A stretch of 64,000 bases of DNA from Apostichopus japonicus (lineage: Eukaryota > Echinodermata > Holothuroidea > Aspidochirotida > Stichopodidae), in assembly GCF_037975245.1 (NCBI RefSeq), contig NC_092576.1, positions 41,418,611 through 41,482,610 on the forward strand. Reading direction: 5' to 3'. Both the position numbers and the translations under genes were made by a program. Below, one piece after another: positions 1-11,438 of the stretch; within the stretch, counting starts at the first letter, position 1, and every line of letters starts with the position of its first letter. The notes beneath the pieces are model-generated. The model was not told where the DNA came from. It saw nothing but the letters and a program-made list of their open reading frames with translations, and searched no databases.

Positions 1-1841
1 ATTAAGAATGACTCTATTAAATCAGCTAAAAATTCACTTAGGACAACATTTGTGTGTGGAGCCACAACTAACTCCACAACGTCAGCAATCAGCTGTAACA
101 ACTTCCAAATGTTGTCACCAACTGGCACATGCTTACCAACCATCAATGGAAGAAGCCTTTAAAGACACCATGTTTGAATGGCATTTTGTTTCACTTTGAA
201 CCTGTGAACATTAGTTTTCATCTTTGTAGGCTTATTAACCTTGTCTGTGCCTTCATATGGGAATATGTCAATTTCTGTGTTGAGTTGTTCAAGAGAAAAG
301 AAATTTTCTTGAACACAATGCAAAATTACTTTTTCCAATACACAAGGTACAATGCCTTCGAATAAGTCATGTGCAATATCTGAAGGTAACCCATTAACTA
401 CATGGAAATGTTGCAACACATTAAAAATGGATGATTTCTTAAGACCATACATCCCAGTAATTTCTGGAATGTTTTCTGCCATCCTGGCTTGTTGGTCATA
501 TGATGCACTTGTCCTTTTCGTAACTGAATTTGCATTCATGTGTTCCTTTATTTCCCCTCTTGTTACAAGGCAGAACCTACAGGGACGAAAGGTGTTGAAA
601 CTCTCTTGAAAGCCACCAACAGTATGAGCAGCCAAATTGTCTGCTACAATCATGGAAAGAGTACCCTTGAAATTATGTTCAGCACCATCTTTCTCAACAA
701 TAATGCCATCTTTTTCCAATTTTTTGAGGTCTGCTACCAGAGGGGCTAACACTTTGTGAAGTCCAAATTCTTTAACACATTCAGTTTGACACAGCAAAGA
801 CAGTTGAATAACATGCAATTTTGATCTCAACTTTGGGCTTATGTTACCAATGAGAAAATAGAATGCTGAAAACTTCAGATTTTTTACTTTATTTCCAAGT
901 GGATTAGCCACACAGAAGTCATCATGATACAGTTGAATTTGAATATTTTGTGATTCAGCCAATAATGGGCTATTTTTACAAAGAGCCCCATCGCAATAGT
1001 CCTGTAGGGAGCCGTCAGGACTTAGATGTCCATTTACCACCTCAGCAAAAATGTCATCCTGTTTGAGCAATAACTTGATCGTTTCCAATATATCAATATA
1101 TTGAAAAGTTTTTTCTTTGCCATTTGCTCCAACTCCCAATAGGTATTCAACTGGTTCAACAAAATCCAAAGTTTGTGCACAGAAAGAATTTACATGCCTT
1201 GCATCACTGAAATGATCCAATGACCTCCAAAGGGAGCTTTCCCCAAAAATGTTGTTATGATCTATCAGAGTAGGATCAATATTTTCATTTTGAAGTGCAG
1301 AGTTAACTTTCATTTGCATATCGGCACTGAACTCGAGAAGCAGATTTTGCATCTCAGTGGCAACAAAGTTTCAAGCTTCATGGCAAACTTTAAATTTTTC
1401 TCGCAAACCAATAAGAAATGCTGCAACTTGCTCTTCTGTGCTACTTTCAACTGCAACAAGATTAGGATTATTCAACTGGCCAACAGGATTTGGATGTTCT
1501 TCTTGTTCAAAGTCATCAATCTGTTCATCATCATTGTTGACATTAATATTTGCATCATTTCTTTGTCTACCATATTGGGCCCAAAATAGAGAATGCTTTT
1601 GTCGGATATGTATTTGAAAGCTCCTTGTTGAACTGAAAGTACGATGACAACTGTTTATGTTACAAGTGATTTTACTGTCTGGACTTTTATGCATGTATCT
1701 ATAATGTTGTAATAACTTTAAAAAGCTTTGTGTGGTGAACTGGCACTGACAACATGGGAAATTTACCATAGTGTTGAAGTTTGAAATGTCAACTATATTG
1801 TTAATACGTTTGAAAATTTTGCTATTAACTATTTCGCCCAA
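1..1841 (-). pseudogene. Transposon-type gene: C2H2 fingers plus transposase-like region, interrupted
   Basis: One minus-strand reading frame runs from about 1841 to the window edge, interrupted by TGA at 1371-1373 and TAA at 159-161. The 5' part (1374-1841) encodes two C2H2-type fingers (CCQCQF..H..YMH and CNINSCHRTF..H..QKH) and then an acidic linker. After the first stop the same frame continues with NFVATEMQNLLLEF and about 400 residues including VADNLAAHTVGGFQESF, FRPCRFC and LPSDIAHDLFEGIVP. After the second stop it continues RLLPLMVGKHVPVGDNIWKL to position 1. The D-x-x-H-x-x-x-x-G pattern and the CxxC context resemble transposase-derived proteins common in invertebrate genomes (EnSpm/CACTA-like is my best guess). 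Cellular function is unlikely given two nonsense codons in one frame. The 3' end lies outside the window. I am sure of the frame continuity and less sure of the superfamily. Confidence 0.7.
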
Positions 1842-4800
1842 GGTTGTAAAAGATAGATGACCGAAGTTAGCATTGTGGTAGTGGCAGCTAGATGTTCAAT
1901 AAATTCTGCTCAAAAATATGTTACCAATTCCTTCATTTCTTTTTTACAATCATTTGTAAAATATATCATGAAAATGGACAGGAAATTTTGGTGTTAAATG
2001 AAAATGAACATAGGCATGTAATATAATCTCTAGCACAATTGAGAAGCTGGTATGGCAATCTCCCTGTTCAATGAAATGGTATATCTGCATGAGACAAATG
2101 GAAAATAACTGTAACAAATTTTAATAACACATAACTGCATGAAAAAGTAAACTGCATGAAATTGCTGTATCATTCTGTGAGTTTCTCAAAATGATAAAAA
2201 CTGTTACTTTGAGCATCTTTATTAACTATTAATTTTGGTGATTCTTTGTGAACTCAACAACTGTATTGGCTGGTCACCAAAACCCTACCAGACTTCATTG
2301 TTAATCCTTGTGAAAAAAGGACTTGGAACACATGTACTGTACTGTTAGTTATCCCATAACAACACAAACTTGTCAAGTCTGGTTGAACTTTATTACATTT
2401 CTCAATTATTCTAATAGAAACTATTCAATCAATACCAATTATGGCCTACACCTGTGCCAAACATTATTTTCTGACCACTATGGTACTGGAAAATAGGAAA
2501 AAGCTAGATCCCAAATTTTAAGATCCGATCGGTAACATAGGCTAGGTCAGTTGTTTCTAAATATCATGACATGATTTTGCATTTAATTGATACAATTCAT
2601 CCAAAAGAGTCTCTAGTCACTATGTCAACTCGTCTACTACCAACTCGCCCACAATATTTGAATGCCCACAGTTGGATGTCATGCCCCCTAAAGTTCAGTC
2701 CTGGCTATGCTTATTATTGATTTTTTATTATTGATTATTAATTAATAATTTTTTAGATGTGGGGTATTTTCTTTTGGTGGGGTGACCAATATAAGAAATG
2801 TTCTTAGGTAAGGGATCACAACATATATGCTATGTTAGTGCCCCCCCCCCCCCATCACTTTACAGCAAATGTTTCAATGTAAGAAAATGATATAGGCCTC
2901 CTAGCCTCTATGGGGGAAAAGATATGTCAGAACTGCCCTTGTGATGAAATATATATATGGTAAGTGAAACGCACATGGGGACAAGTTAGGGCCTTACTAC
3001 TGTATATACTGCGTACTGTACAATTTACAACAAGAAGCTTTTTAGTGTTATTGGTTGGAGTTTGCTGATAATAGGTATGCATATGTAGAGCATGGGTTGG
3101 CGAGTTAACGAATCGGGGAGTGAACTACTTGGTATAATGGTAGTGAATGAGTTGTTAGTGATCGAGTTGGTAGCTAGTGGACTTGACACCAACAGGGAGA
3201 GTTGACTAGTAGTTGGCGTGTGGACGAGTCTGAGTTGGTAGTGGACTAGTTGGTGTCCAGACTGCATTTCATTTTATACTCACACCGAAGGTACGCCAAG
3301 AATTTAAAGTACCTTCTAGGCCTAAGACCTAAAGTAAATTCCACGACGAAGTTCTTCAGTTCAGAGTGCACGAAATGCAGGCTGGGTTGGCGTGTCGACG
3401 AAGTGTCTAGAAACTTGACGTAGGCTAGCCTACACCACAGGCTTTCGCAACATTATAGAATATAGTATACTAGCTAATCATACACATTTATATCATAATT
3501 GTCGTATAAGTGTGTATTACTGCTACTATAGACTTAACTCCTAGTTTCGGCCTAGCGTTGGCAACAGTTATGCTTACTGAGGCCTAACGTTATTAATTAA
3601 TAAATACTTTCCAGCAAAACATATCGCGGATATTCAAACCTTCCTTGAACATTATGTCAATTATTATTTAATAAAATTTCAGTTGTGATTGAACTTACCG
3701 AACTGACGACATTTTGAAAATGCTTCGGAAGATTTGTTAAGTGATTGGGAATCTTCTTATTTGTTGATAGCCCTTTTACTATCTGCAGTTACGCAATGTA
3801 CCACGTACAACGTACGTACGTATGTACGTGTATACAGTATACATATAATCGGCGGCCGTCGTCTGAATTTTTGATCTCTGATCAGCTGAGCAGACGGTAT
3901 TCTACGGTACGATGATTGGGTAAAAATAATGACGTCATTGGTCAAAGCTGAAAGCTATAGAAAGTAAACAAACAGAAGACTAGAACATTCTCGTCACGCT
4001 TACATACATGACATGCATAGTGATTTTCAACAAAGTTCGTACAAATTTATGTGACTAATTTATGTTAGTAGAGCGACCATGCAAATTGGTCTGCAACTAA
4101 CGAATTGGTAATGACTAGCTAAATCTAGTCACTGTGACTAGAATTTTGCCATTCGTGACGAACTAATGTTTACAGTGTACGTATTATGTCTAATTATACT
4201 TAAATGATTGTTTTCTAAATCACACCCAATTTATTTAGTAGATGCTGCAAATGTTACGTTTATAATACCGTATTTACGCTACTTCTTGTAGCCTAGGTCT
4301 AAAGTATATACAGTGTGAGCCTGTTTGTAAATGCCTTACACTGTATATGTGGTAATAACGTGCTAGGTCGTTGTGTAAGAGCGCCACCTATTAAGATGGC
4401 GGCCCCATGTATCGTTAGATTTATGTACATTATATATTATATTCAAGATGGCTGCGCCCATGTACCGTTAAGTGTATTGGTTCACCATATACATATTGTG
4501 CTGAATATTGCATTGAATATTGTATCCTAAATAATGCAACGATGTCATAGTATGACCTATATGAATATCTCGGAGGTTATTTAGCTGCATTTTTCAGTTA
4601 AGGTTAGTATGCCGTACCTCAAAGTAAATTAACTTGCAGTTTATGGTCATGAGTTTTAGTTTATGAATCGTTGTATCAGTCGAGGGTAAATCGAAATGGA
4701 CAGGTACGATGTCATATAAAATTGTGTTAATTTGTTTTTAGAATGCAATTGTGGTTGTTTAGAGGCAGACGTGCCATAACTTAAATGTTACCTCCACTAC

Positions 4801-5623
4801 TTGTTTAATCCTAAAGTGTTATTTTATGAATCGTTTAAGCTTTGATGCATGAGTTAAATACCTGTGTCATGGCCATTTATTATTCATGTTGTGTCATAGA
4901 CCTATATATTATGCAAGGAGGTATTTTGTCTTATTAACCGTTGATTACTGAGGTTTCATTTATGGATTTATACTTATGATTCTTTTCATATTTTTATTAA
5001 CAGTTTCAGAGCTTTACGCATCCGTCCGGTGGGTTGTACCACCGTCCTCTCTTTATCCTCTTCTATATTTTACTGGCTCTTACACCCAGTAAAGGCTAAG
5101 AAACCCCTAATAAATTGGAGCAAAACTATCCGTCTGTTTTTTATTCTTCTTTCGTGAATGCTCTCGTACGGCATCACATACAGATAGGAGTAATATCTAA
5201 GATTGTTTTTCTTCAGCCAATGTGCGTTCTTTGTACAAAACGTATAATTCGTCATCATCACAGAAGCACTAAGCGGCTTCCGTAGAGTTCTATTAAGATT
5301 ACAGATATGCTTGGTAATATTTATTTCGTCAACCACAATGCTTAATATCTGATTTGCCATAGTATGTTCAATTCTCTACAGTGTTTAAATTGAAAAATCA
5401 ACTCATTTGAATATTTATAAATATAAGCATTAAGGTATCCTTCGTTCCTGTTCGTCGTCCATCTTATTAAATGTATTGATTTAATTATGTCCCTTGCCAT
5501 TAAAATACAATGTCTTACGGTTATAAGGTACCGCATCCACTACAGTTTGGGTATTTATCTCATCGTGACGGAAATTTGTAATCTGTTATATTAGAAAATT
5601 GTCGAGGTGCAAGGCAAAACTAA
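1842..5623. other. Non-coding interval with low-complexity patches
   Basis: No supported gene. It contains a poly-C run near 2840-2853, an AT-rich stretch near 2710-2755, and a degenerate GAGTTGGTAGTG-like low-complexity patch at about 3050-3270. There is an alternating CGTACGTA/GTATAC tract near 3805-3846 and a 25-bp near-direct repeat around 4393-4470 (separate entry). Short open frames here show no codon bias, domain or splice context that I recognise. Confidence 0.6.
4393..4470 (+). repeat. Pair of AAGATGGC(G/T)GC direct repeats
   Basis: 4393-4417 and 4445-4470 are near-identical copies, 52 bp apart, of AAGATGGCGGC followed by CCCATGTAYCGTTA. The core AAGATGGCGGC matches the known binding consensus of the transcription factor YY1. 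No gene starts immediately downstream that I can recognise, so a promoter role is conjecture. Confidence 0.4.
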
Positions 5624-5821
5624 ACTTGGAAGCTTGAAAGAGAAGTTATGTTTGTTAATTGGATTCCAAGCATGAATAGTCCTAACAAAGACACTGTTTC
5701 ACTTGATTCTAGTAATTCACTACGTATTAATGACGTGACTCTGATACATGAAGGAATTTATCAGTGTATATACGATCATCATAATGTAACAAACTATTCA
5801 TTAGATATTAAACGTTGGTGA
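5624..5821 (+). pseudogene. Immunoglobulin-like domain fragment (possible exon or relic)
   Basis: A short open frame with an ATG at 5648 ends at TGA 5819-5821. It contains SLRINDVTLIHEGIYQCIYD, which fits the conserved C-terminal half of an Ig fold (L-x-I-x-x-V then D/E-x-G-x-Y-x-C), followed by a strand-like NYSLDIK. The matching first cysteine and core tryptophan region is not in the same frame. Upstream, another frame gives VICYIRKL, so the first half may be frameshifted or on another exon. GTGAAA at 5818 could be a splice donor. There are no neighbouring exons I can link, so it may be a relic. Confidence 0.35.
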
Positions 5822-6481
5822 AATTGTTTAGAATACTTGCTAGGAAAATACGTTACTTATTTGATGTATTTGTCATTTTTGTAGTAACTGTTCAATTACA
5901 TCACAATTGACCGATTAAAAAATAACATAACTCAGTTGCCTCAGCAGCAGATTACCTTTCTAATGACACCCATTTATACGAGTAGTGCTTTTATGCATTA
6001 ACTAAAGTTGTTGGAGTCAATTTGCCTATAAAGAGGGCATTTAGGTTTTTCCGGGTATAATTCATGTCTTCAGGCAATGTCATTTTACATTGTTTCCACC
6101 ACAAAAGAAAAAAATAAATGAAAATAAATGGAACGGAGAGGGAACATACATCAAAGACATAGAAGACACCGAAACATTAAATGTGCAGTATGTCCTCTTA
6201 TTACCTGGCATAACGTTACCCGTTTCTAGTAGCCAAGTTGCTTAAAGTTTGAGAGGATTGTATTATTAGATTAGCTCAAGTTAGTTCCCCCTATAGAAAA
6301 CATGGCTTGGCGTTCCCGGTATTGCCAACGCGGTCAGAATATTTACACATCTAAGAAACAACAACTAGAGATTACAATCTGCGTTATCACAAAGCCAAGC
6401 TATGTAATTCAAATTACTTTTAGTTGTCTTAAACTCCACATAAACAAGATTGTGTTTGAGGGTTGCATGGGTTTACGACTA

Positions 6482-6931
6482 TGGCAAGCCATGTGGGACA
6501 AACACCGCATAATATATCCACGTATTAATTGCAATTTATACGTGTATTAATTCGAATGACGACACGAAGCTGCTTCGATTTGGGCTTTTAAAGTGATATC
6601 GATAGCCCGCCACTGAAAACATTTATCGCGGATGTATGTACACAGCAAATACGGAAATATGTTTTCGTGAGTATTCGAATTAATCCGTGCATATATTGGA
6701 TTTAATCCCCACATGTATTCGAATTAATTCGCGGATATATTTGATTTAATACGTGTATATATTCGAATTAATACGTGTATATATTCGAATTAATGCGCGG
6801 ATATATTCAAGACTTATGATTGGCTAATAATATATACGCGTATATATATATATATATTCAAATTAATACGCGTATATATTCGTATTAATACGCGGATATA
6901 TTATGCGGTGTTTGTCCCACATGGCTTGCCA
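6482..6931. mobile_element. MITE with ~50-80 bp terminal inverted repeats, TA target duplication
   Basis: The left end begins TGGCAAGCCATGTGGGACAA at 6482. The right end at 6931 is its inverted complement, and the first 50 bases match with about one difference; weaker similarity continues to about 80 bp. A TA dinucleotide flanks both ends (6480-6481 and 6932-6933), as expected for Tc1/mariner-type or similar TA-targeting transposition. The 450-bp element has no coding capacity. Its interior is AT-rich and includes tandem 22-bp units (ATTCGAATTAATACGTGTAT type) around 6715-6808. This is a non-autonomous element; the autonomous partner is not in the window. Confidence 0.85.
6715..6808. repeat. 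22-bp tandem repeat inside the MITE
   Basis: About four imperfect copies of ATTCGAATTAATACGTGTAT-type units lie head to tail. Related units in inverted orientation form the inner part of the terminal repeats, so the whole element is a fold-back of the same motif. Confidence 0.7.
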
Positions 6932-6933
6932 TA

Positions 6934-7879
6934 TACCACAGCACAAAACAATGTGTATCAATTTCAACATAATTTAGCCTAGTGTAGACATACGAACGTC
7001 GGGTTTTCATCGCAACCCGCGCCCACCGTTTGTTAGACAGACATAATGTCATCAAATAACCATTCCTACAGTGTTTTGATTTGCAAGCTGCATACCGCTT
7101 ATTAAACTTGGTTGTTTTTGTGTTACAGACAGGAACAATAGGAGGCTTATATTGGCCTTATTCCCTAGTGCAAAATCACTAGATCTGGCATTCACATTCC
7201 AGTGAAAGAACATGTCAGCAAAATAAACATATACATGTAGTAATATTGTTATGCTATTTACATGTTGATACGGATGCCGTGTCTCGAATTAACTTCCAGA
7301 AGTAAACTACAAATGGGTCTTCTGATGAGTTTGGTCTTTGTATAACTCTTGCGCTATCTTGAATCATGTTTCGCGGATATTTTAAGAACTCAACTGTGCG
7401 TAATTCTAGCGTTCCTGAAAATAAATCATTGCTAGAATTTGTACGTTTCACCAATCCGGCATTTAACAGTGTTGGCGGAGGCAGTGATCTATTTTAGTTC
7501 CAAATCATTAAAATGAAGGGCTACCTTACAATGTTTTTGTTTGTTTATTATCGGTTATATAGTCATAACCTATAATGTTAACAATTGAATCTCAAATTTC
7601 CGATATGGATTGTATTAGCAAACAAACTGGGATGAATGGTCGACAGCAAGTCACGTACGCCATATTCCGTAGCGCTTAGCATTCAGTGTTACAATTTATA
7701 AAGACGTCGACTTTTTTGTGACTGCATGAACACTGTTCATTGTTGGAACTTCTTTTATTCAAAGGATGCCGATTAATTTCGAATGTAATAAATCCTTCAT
7801 TGTAAAGGTTAGTCAATATATTGCTGAAACATATCCCACAGTGTTTTCAATGAGATTATTTTAGACTCCTTAACTATAC
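6934..7879. other. Non-coding interval
   Basis: I see no coding or RNA feature. Homology to the second NLR locus begins only around 7880. Confidence 0.5.
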
Positions 7880-9112
7880 CCATTGTCTAGGTCTGACAAA
7901 CTTGTTACGATTTAAACCGAAAGGTCATACTCATTCAATGGATTCGGTTCAATGAACGATTGTTTGCAACAAACAAATAAACATAAATCAGATAAGGAAA
8001 CGTTCAGGACATATATCTGTTGGCTTTTTGATTAATTTTGGATTTTATTCGATTGAACTAGATACAATAGCATGATAAATGCATATCGCGATATTACTCA
8101 AACGTATTGTTTATTCTATTTTGTCAACATTAATCGTACACAATATCAACTAATAATAGCAAATGTTTAGAAATGTAAGGTAAACATCATTTTGCAAAAG
8201 AGTGGTGTAATTGACCAAAAAAACAAAATATTTATATTGCTGGGGTCAGTAATGTCTTCCTTTTTATGTGTATAAATGAAGCAATGATTTCAACAACTTT
8301 GTATACACAAAAACCATGACCAGTGAATTGCCTACATCTGACAATGAATCAAAGAAAACATTCACAGAAAATATAAACTTCGCATTAAAAACACTCCCTT
8401 GGGTTGCAACTTTTCGCTGATCTTATAGGTCTTCTATCTTATAGGTCTTGCTAAGCTTGTGTCTTGCATGTGGTCAATATTGTGGTTTTTGAGAACAATG
8501 ACCAGAAGAGCAACGAAACTTCTTCATTCGAAAGCAATAATTCATAAATCTCCACCCTGCCCCTCCACAACACAACAGTGACGAAAAAGGTATATTCACT
8601 GAAATTCCGAAAGTTAACCTTATCCTATCGTGTCAGTCCGCAGGTATCTCTTGTGTAAACAAAAACTCATATAAATCAGATACAAGTTCTAGTGGTCTGA
8701 TAAAAAAATCCCTTTTATCGATAGTAGGTATATTACAAATATACTCAGTGGTCGAGTATTAGCTTCATGCGGAAGGTTTCGTTTTCTGCTCTAGTGCATT
8801 TATAATACCACTTGTATTTTCCGTAGTGTTAGATTTGGTTCCTTGGTTACATTAAGACAATTGGTCATCATCCAATATAAAGTTGGTTAATATCACCCAG
8901 AAATCGCGTTGACGCCGAAAGAAAAAGTTTTCGTTATTTAAAAAATAACGCAATGTGCAAATTAAATTCCCCGCTTGCCAAACTGTGTATCTAGCATTTC
9001 TGTTTGTCAAATGGGGGCGAGCTTTGCAAATAAAACGTATAAAATAGAACACTTCCATATTTCCATGCACAAAGGTATCCTTCACACAGTTCGGTGATGA
9101 CATTTCATGAGA
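7880..9112 (+). promoter_or_regulatory. 5' flank of NLR gene A, conserved in gene B
   Basis: This stretch is recognisably similar to 49130-50335 upstream of gene B. Shared words include TATCGCGATAT, TTTTGTCAACATTAATCG, CCGAAAGTT..CCTTATCCTAT and CGTGTCAGTCCG. The duplication therefore included at least 1.2 kb of upstream sequence. A TATA-like TATAAAAT at 9038-9045 corresponds to AATAAAAT at 50240-50247 in gene B. An in-frame stop (TGA) at 9098-9100 lies just before the start codon in both loci, which fixes the 5' limit of the reading frame. Confidence 0.45.
9038..9045 (+). promoter_or_regulatory. TATA-like box of gene A
   Basis: TATAAAAT lies about 70 bp upstream of the start codon and falls in a segment shared with gene B (AATAAAAT at 50240-50247). 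The transcription start is not visible from sequence alone. Confidence 0.3.
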
Positions 9113-9308
9113 ATGGGAAACCTTAGGTCAAAGCTTAAAACATTAGAGGTGGATTCATCAGATGAACAAGACATTGGATATGAAGAACCGTCAATATCAT
9201 CATCTGCTCAAGCTGCTCAAGCTTCTGTGACGTCATCGCAGTCAACTGAAAGACCCACGTTTGTCGTTAGAACTGATAACGTGACGTCAACAATTACATG
9301 GGAGCAAG
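9113..9308 (+). CDS. NLR A exon 1: N-terminal 65-residue leader, N-myristoylation candidate
   Basis: I place the start at the second ATG (9113), giving MGNLRSKL. The first ATG (9107, adding Met-Arg) has T at -3, whereas 9113 has AGAATGG with A at -3 and G at +4. In gene B the codon at the first position is GTG, so its protein must begin at MGN. G-x-x-x-S followed by K matches the N-myristoyltransferase consensus with adjacent basic residues. The rest is Ser/Glu/Gln-rich and probably disordered (SSDEQDIGYEEPS, SSAQAAQASVTSSQS). The donor AAG|GTTTGT gives phase 1. Confidence 0.75.
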
Positions 9309-9915
9309 GTTTGTTTCATGTATTGCTGCAATCTAATAACCATGGCCTGTTATGTGAGAATTACTGTGATTTCTTTGCTATAAACTATGATTATGTGATC
9401 GCCTTTTCTTTTATTCAGCCTTGTTACTTAAATACTTCCACAACATAAGAACATTCATTCATATATAAACGACAATATTTGATAACCCTTGATTAGAAAG
9501 AATAAAACAGAAACTAAATCAGAATTGAAATAAAATAAAAGGGGACATTACAAGTTATTCTTCTGAATGATAAGATTAACTTCTCGTTTTTACTGAACTC
9601 TTAGTTTAGTATATATTCAAGTTTGCATTGATCGTAAACATCAAGGTTACCTTCACACGTATTTTCAAACACCGGAAGAGTTGTGTTTTGCTACTCGCAA
9701 ATGATCTAGTAAGCACAAAGGTCTTATATTTGGTTGCACTTCTAATGGAAAAGTTACGTTTTCCACCTTCTCGATAGACTCGCATAAGGATTTGGATGAG
9801 CCTCAGAACTTTAAGGCATATACTATTTTTATATTTATTTCTGCAAGCATGTACATATATAACGTCATCAAAAGTAAATTTCATACCTAAAATCGACTTT
9901 TATATTCCTTCACAG
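9309..9915. other. Intron 1 of gene A
   Basis: It is similar along its length to gene B intron 1 (50532-51248); both contain the TTTTCCACCTTCTCGA word and end in a TTCACAG acceptor. I see no embedded gene. Confidence 0.6.
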
Positions 9916-11438
9916 ACAAAACGGCTTATTTAGTAAATGCCTTGAAAAGGCAATATAGAACACAATACGACGCTATCCAACCAATACCGTACATTAAGGA
10001 GAGACTATATTGTGTAGATAAGGTATTTGTAGAAGGAGGTACAGAGTTCTATTCAGTTAGGGGAACAACAGATTAAGGTTGCGAATGGGTACGTGTGGAT
10101 TCTTACAGAGATATCTTCACAGACTCCCGAATTAAATCCAAGCGTCGTATCGTAGAGGCAGAGGCCGGCTATGGCAAGTCAACTGTAACCATACAGCTTG
10201 CATATGATTGGTGCAACGGCGTAGAAGGTTCACCTATGAAAGACGTAGAGATTCTTATTCTTCTCCGGTTAAGGCAGCTTGGAAATATCAAATCTATCTA
10301 CAAAGCAATCAAACTTTTCTTGTTAGCAGACGAACCGAGAATCAAATCCAGTGATATTAAAAATATCATTGAAAGATGTTCTTCTGTTGAATTACTTCTG
10401 GACGGGTATGACGAGTATCCTGATAAGGACAGACGTACAGGAAGTGACGTAGACCGAATCATTACAAATGACCTTTTTGAGCATTTTGACGTATCCTTAA
10501 CAACCAGATATCTTCCAAAGGACTATGACAGATATAATACTAAGCGAGTGAGATTAGTTGGATTTGACGAGAAAGCACGTGATCAGTACATTCGTAAGGC
10601 GGTTGTTGGAGATGACGAAAAGATTGTTGAGGAAATTAAGCGCGCTTTGAAAGCTAACCCAATACTTGACGACTTATGTCAGGTTCCTCTCCTCTTTGTT
10701 ATGTTTGCTCACATGACCCACGATAAGAAATATTTTCAAACATTCAAGTCGGTTACAGAATTCTTTCGCCACATGATACAGTGTTTCCATAATCACATGA
10801 GAAAGAAATCCCTGGATAAGCACACAAGGAAGCACATGAGTAAGTATGAAATTGAGCATACTAAACTGAGTAATGTAGCGTTTGAGGGCCTCAGTAATGA
10901 AAGCCAACAACTATCATGGGGTAGGGAAAAACTCGGTAAACGACTTGGTCAAGGTTTTTATGATCACTATGTCTTAGTTGGTATTTTGGTTGAGGAAGAA
11001 GTAGCAGACGTCACAAATGAAATGACTCCAGCTAATAAACACATACAGACGAAGACCGAAGCAAGGTTCTATCACAAGCTATTCTGTGAATATTTTGCAT
11101 CTTTTGCACTAGTAGTTAAAGTTGCTGCTGCTAGAAATGCAACTAAGGTGAAGAAAATTCTCGATAAAATAGATCCATTCGATCTTCAATACCTCTATCG
11201 ATTCAGCTGTGGGATTGGCGCTAAAGTGGGGAGCAAGATAATAGAATACTTGAAGGGAAGAAAAGACAGTGATAAGTTCGCCATACTCTGCATCCTGGAA
11301 CAAGCTGGAGAGATAGATGATGACATCAAGAAAAGTGTCAGAGAGATCTGCTCGAAGTTGTTTCTTTTCTCCAATTGGGACAGAAAGCTGCTCCAAAGAT
11401 CTTCTATTCAGCTGTTGGATATTGCATCTAAATGTGAT
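9916..11438 (+). pseudogene. NLR A exon 2: NACHT NTPase exon with in-frame TAA at 10074
   Basis: The acceptor TTCCTTCACAG precedes the exon, and the phase joins exon 1 as Asp. A pre-NACHT linker (LKRQYRTQYDAIQPIPYI, VFVEGGTEFYS) is cut by TAA at 10074-10076. Beyond it the NACHT core is intact: Walker A EAEAGYGKST, LAYDW, Walker B/DGxDE-like LLLDGYDEYP, sensor-like VSLTTRYLP, NPILDDLCQVPLLF (the winged-helix/ARC-type proline motif), and the conserved FYHKLFCEYFASF near the helical domain end. The exon closes with QRSSIQLLDIASKCD and a strong donor GTAAGT at 11439. From the 10095 ATG the open frame is 448 codons to the donor. Catalytic residues (Lys of the P-loop, Asp-Glu of Walker B) are present, so the ATPase fold would be competent if translated. 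Confidence 0.9.

Noticed and set aside
352-749. Plus-strand open frames in the first kilobase
   Set aside because: They are antisense shadows of the longer minus-strand transposon frame, which has recognisable motifs.
3025-3267. 80-codon minus frame
   Set aside because: It follows a low-complexity GTTGGTAGTG patch; Ser/Thr/Leu content comes from the repeat, with no domain.
10674-11396. Minus-strand frames opposite the NACHT exon
   Set aside because: Antisense to a clear NACHT coding sequence; equivalent shadows appear opposite gene B.
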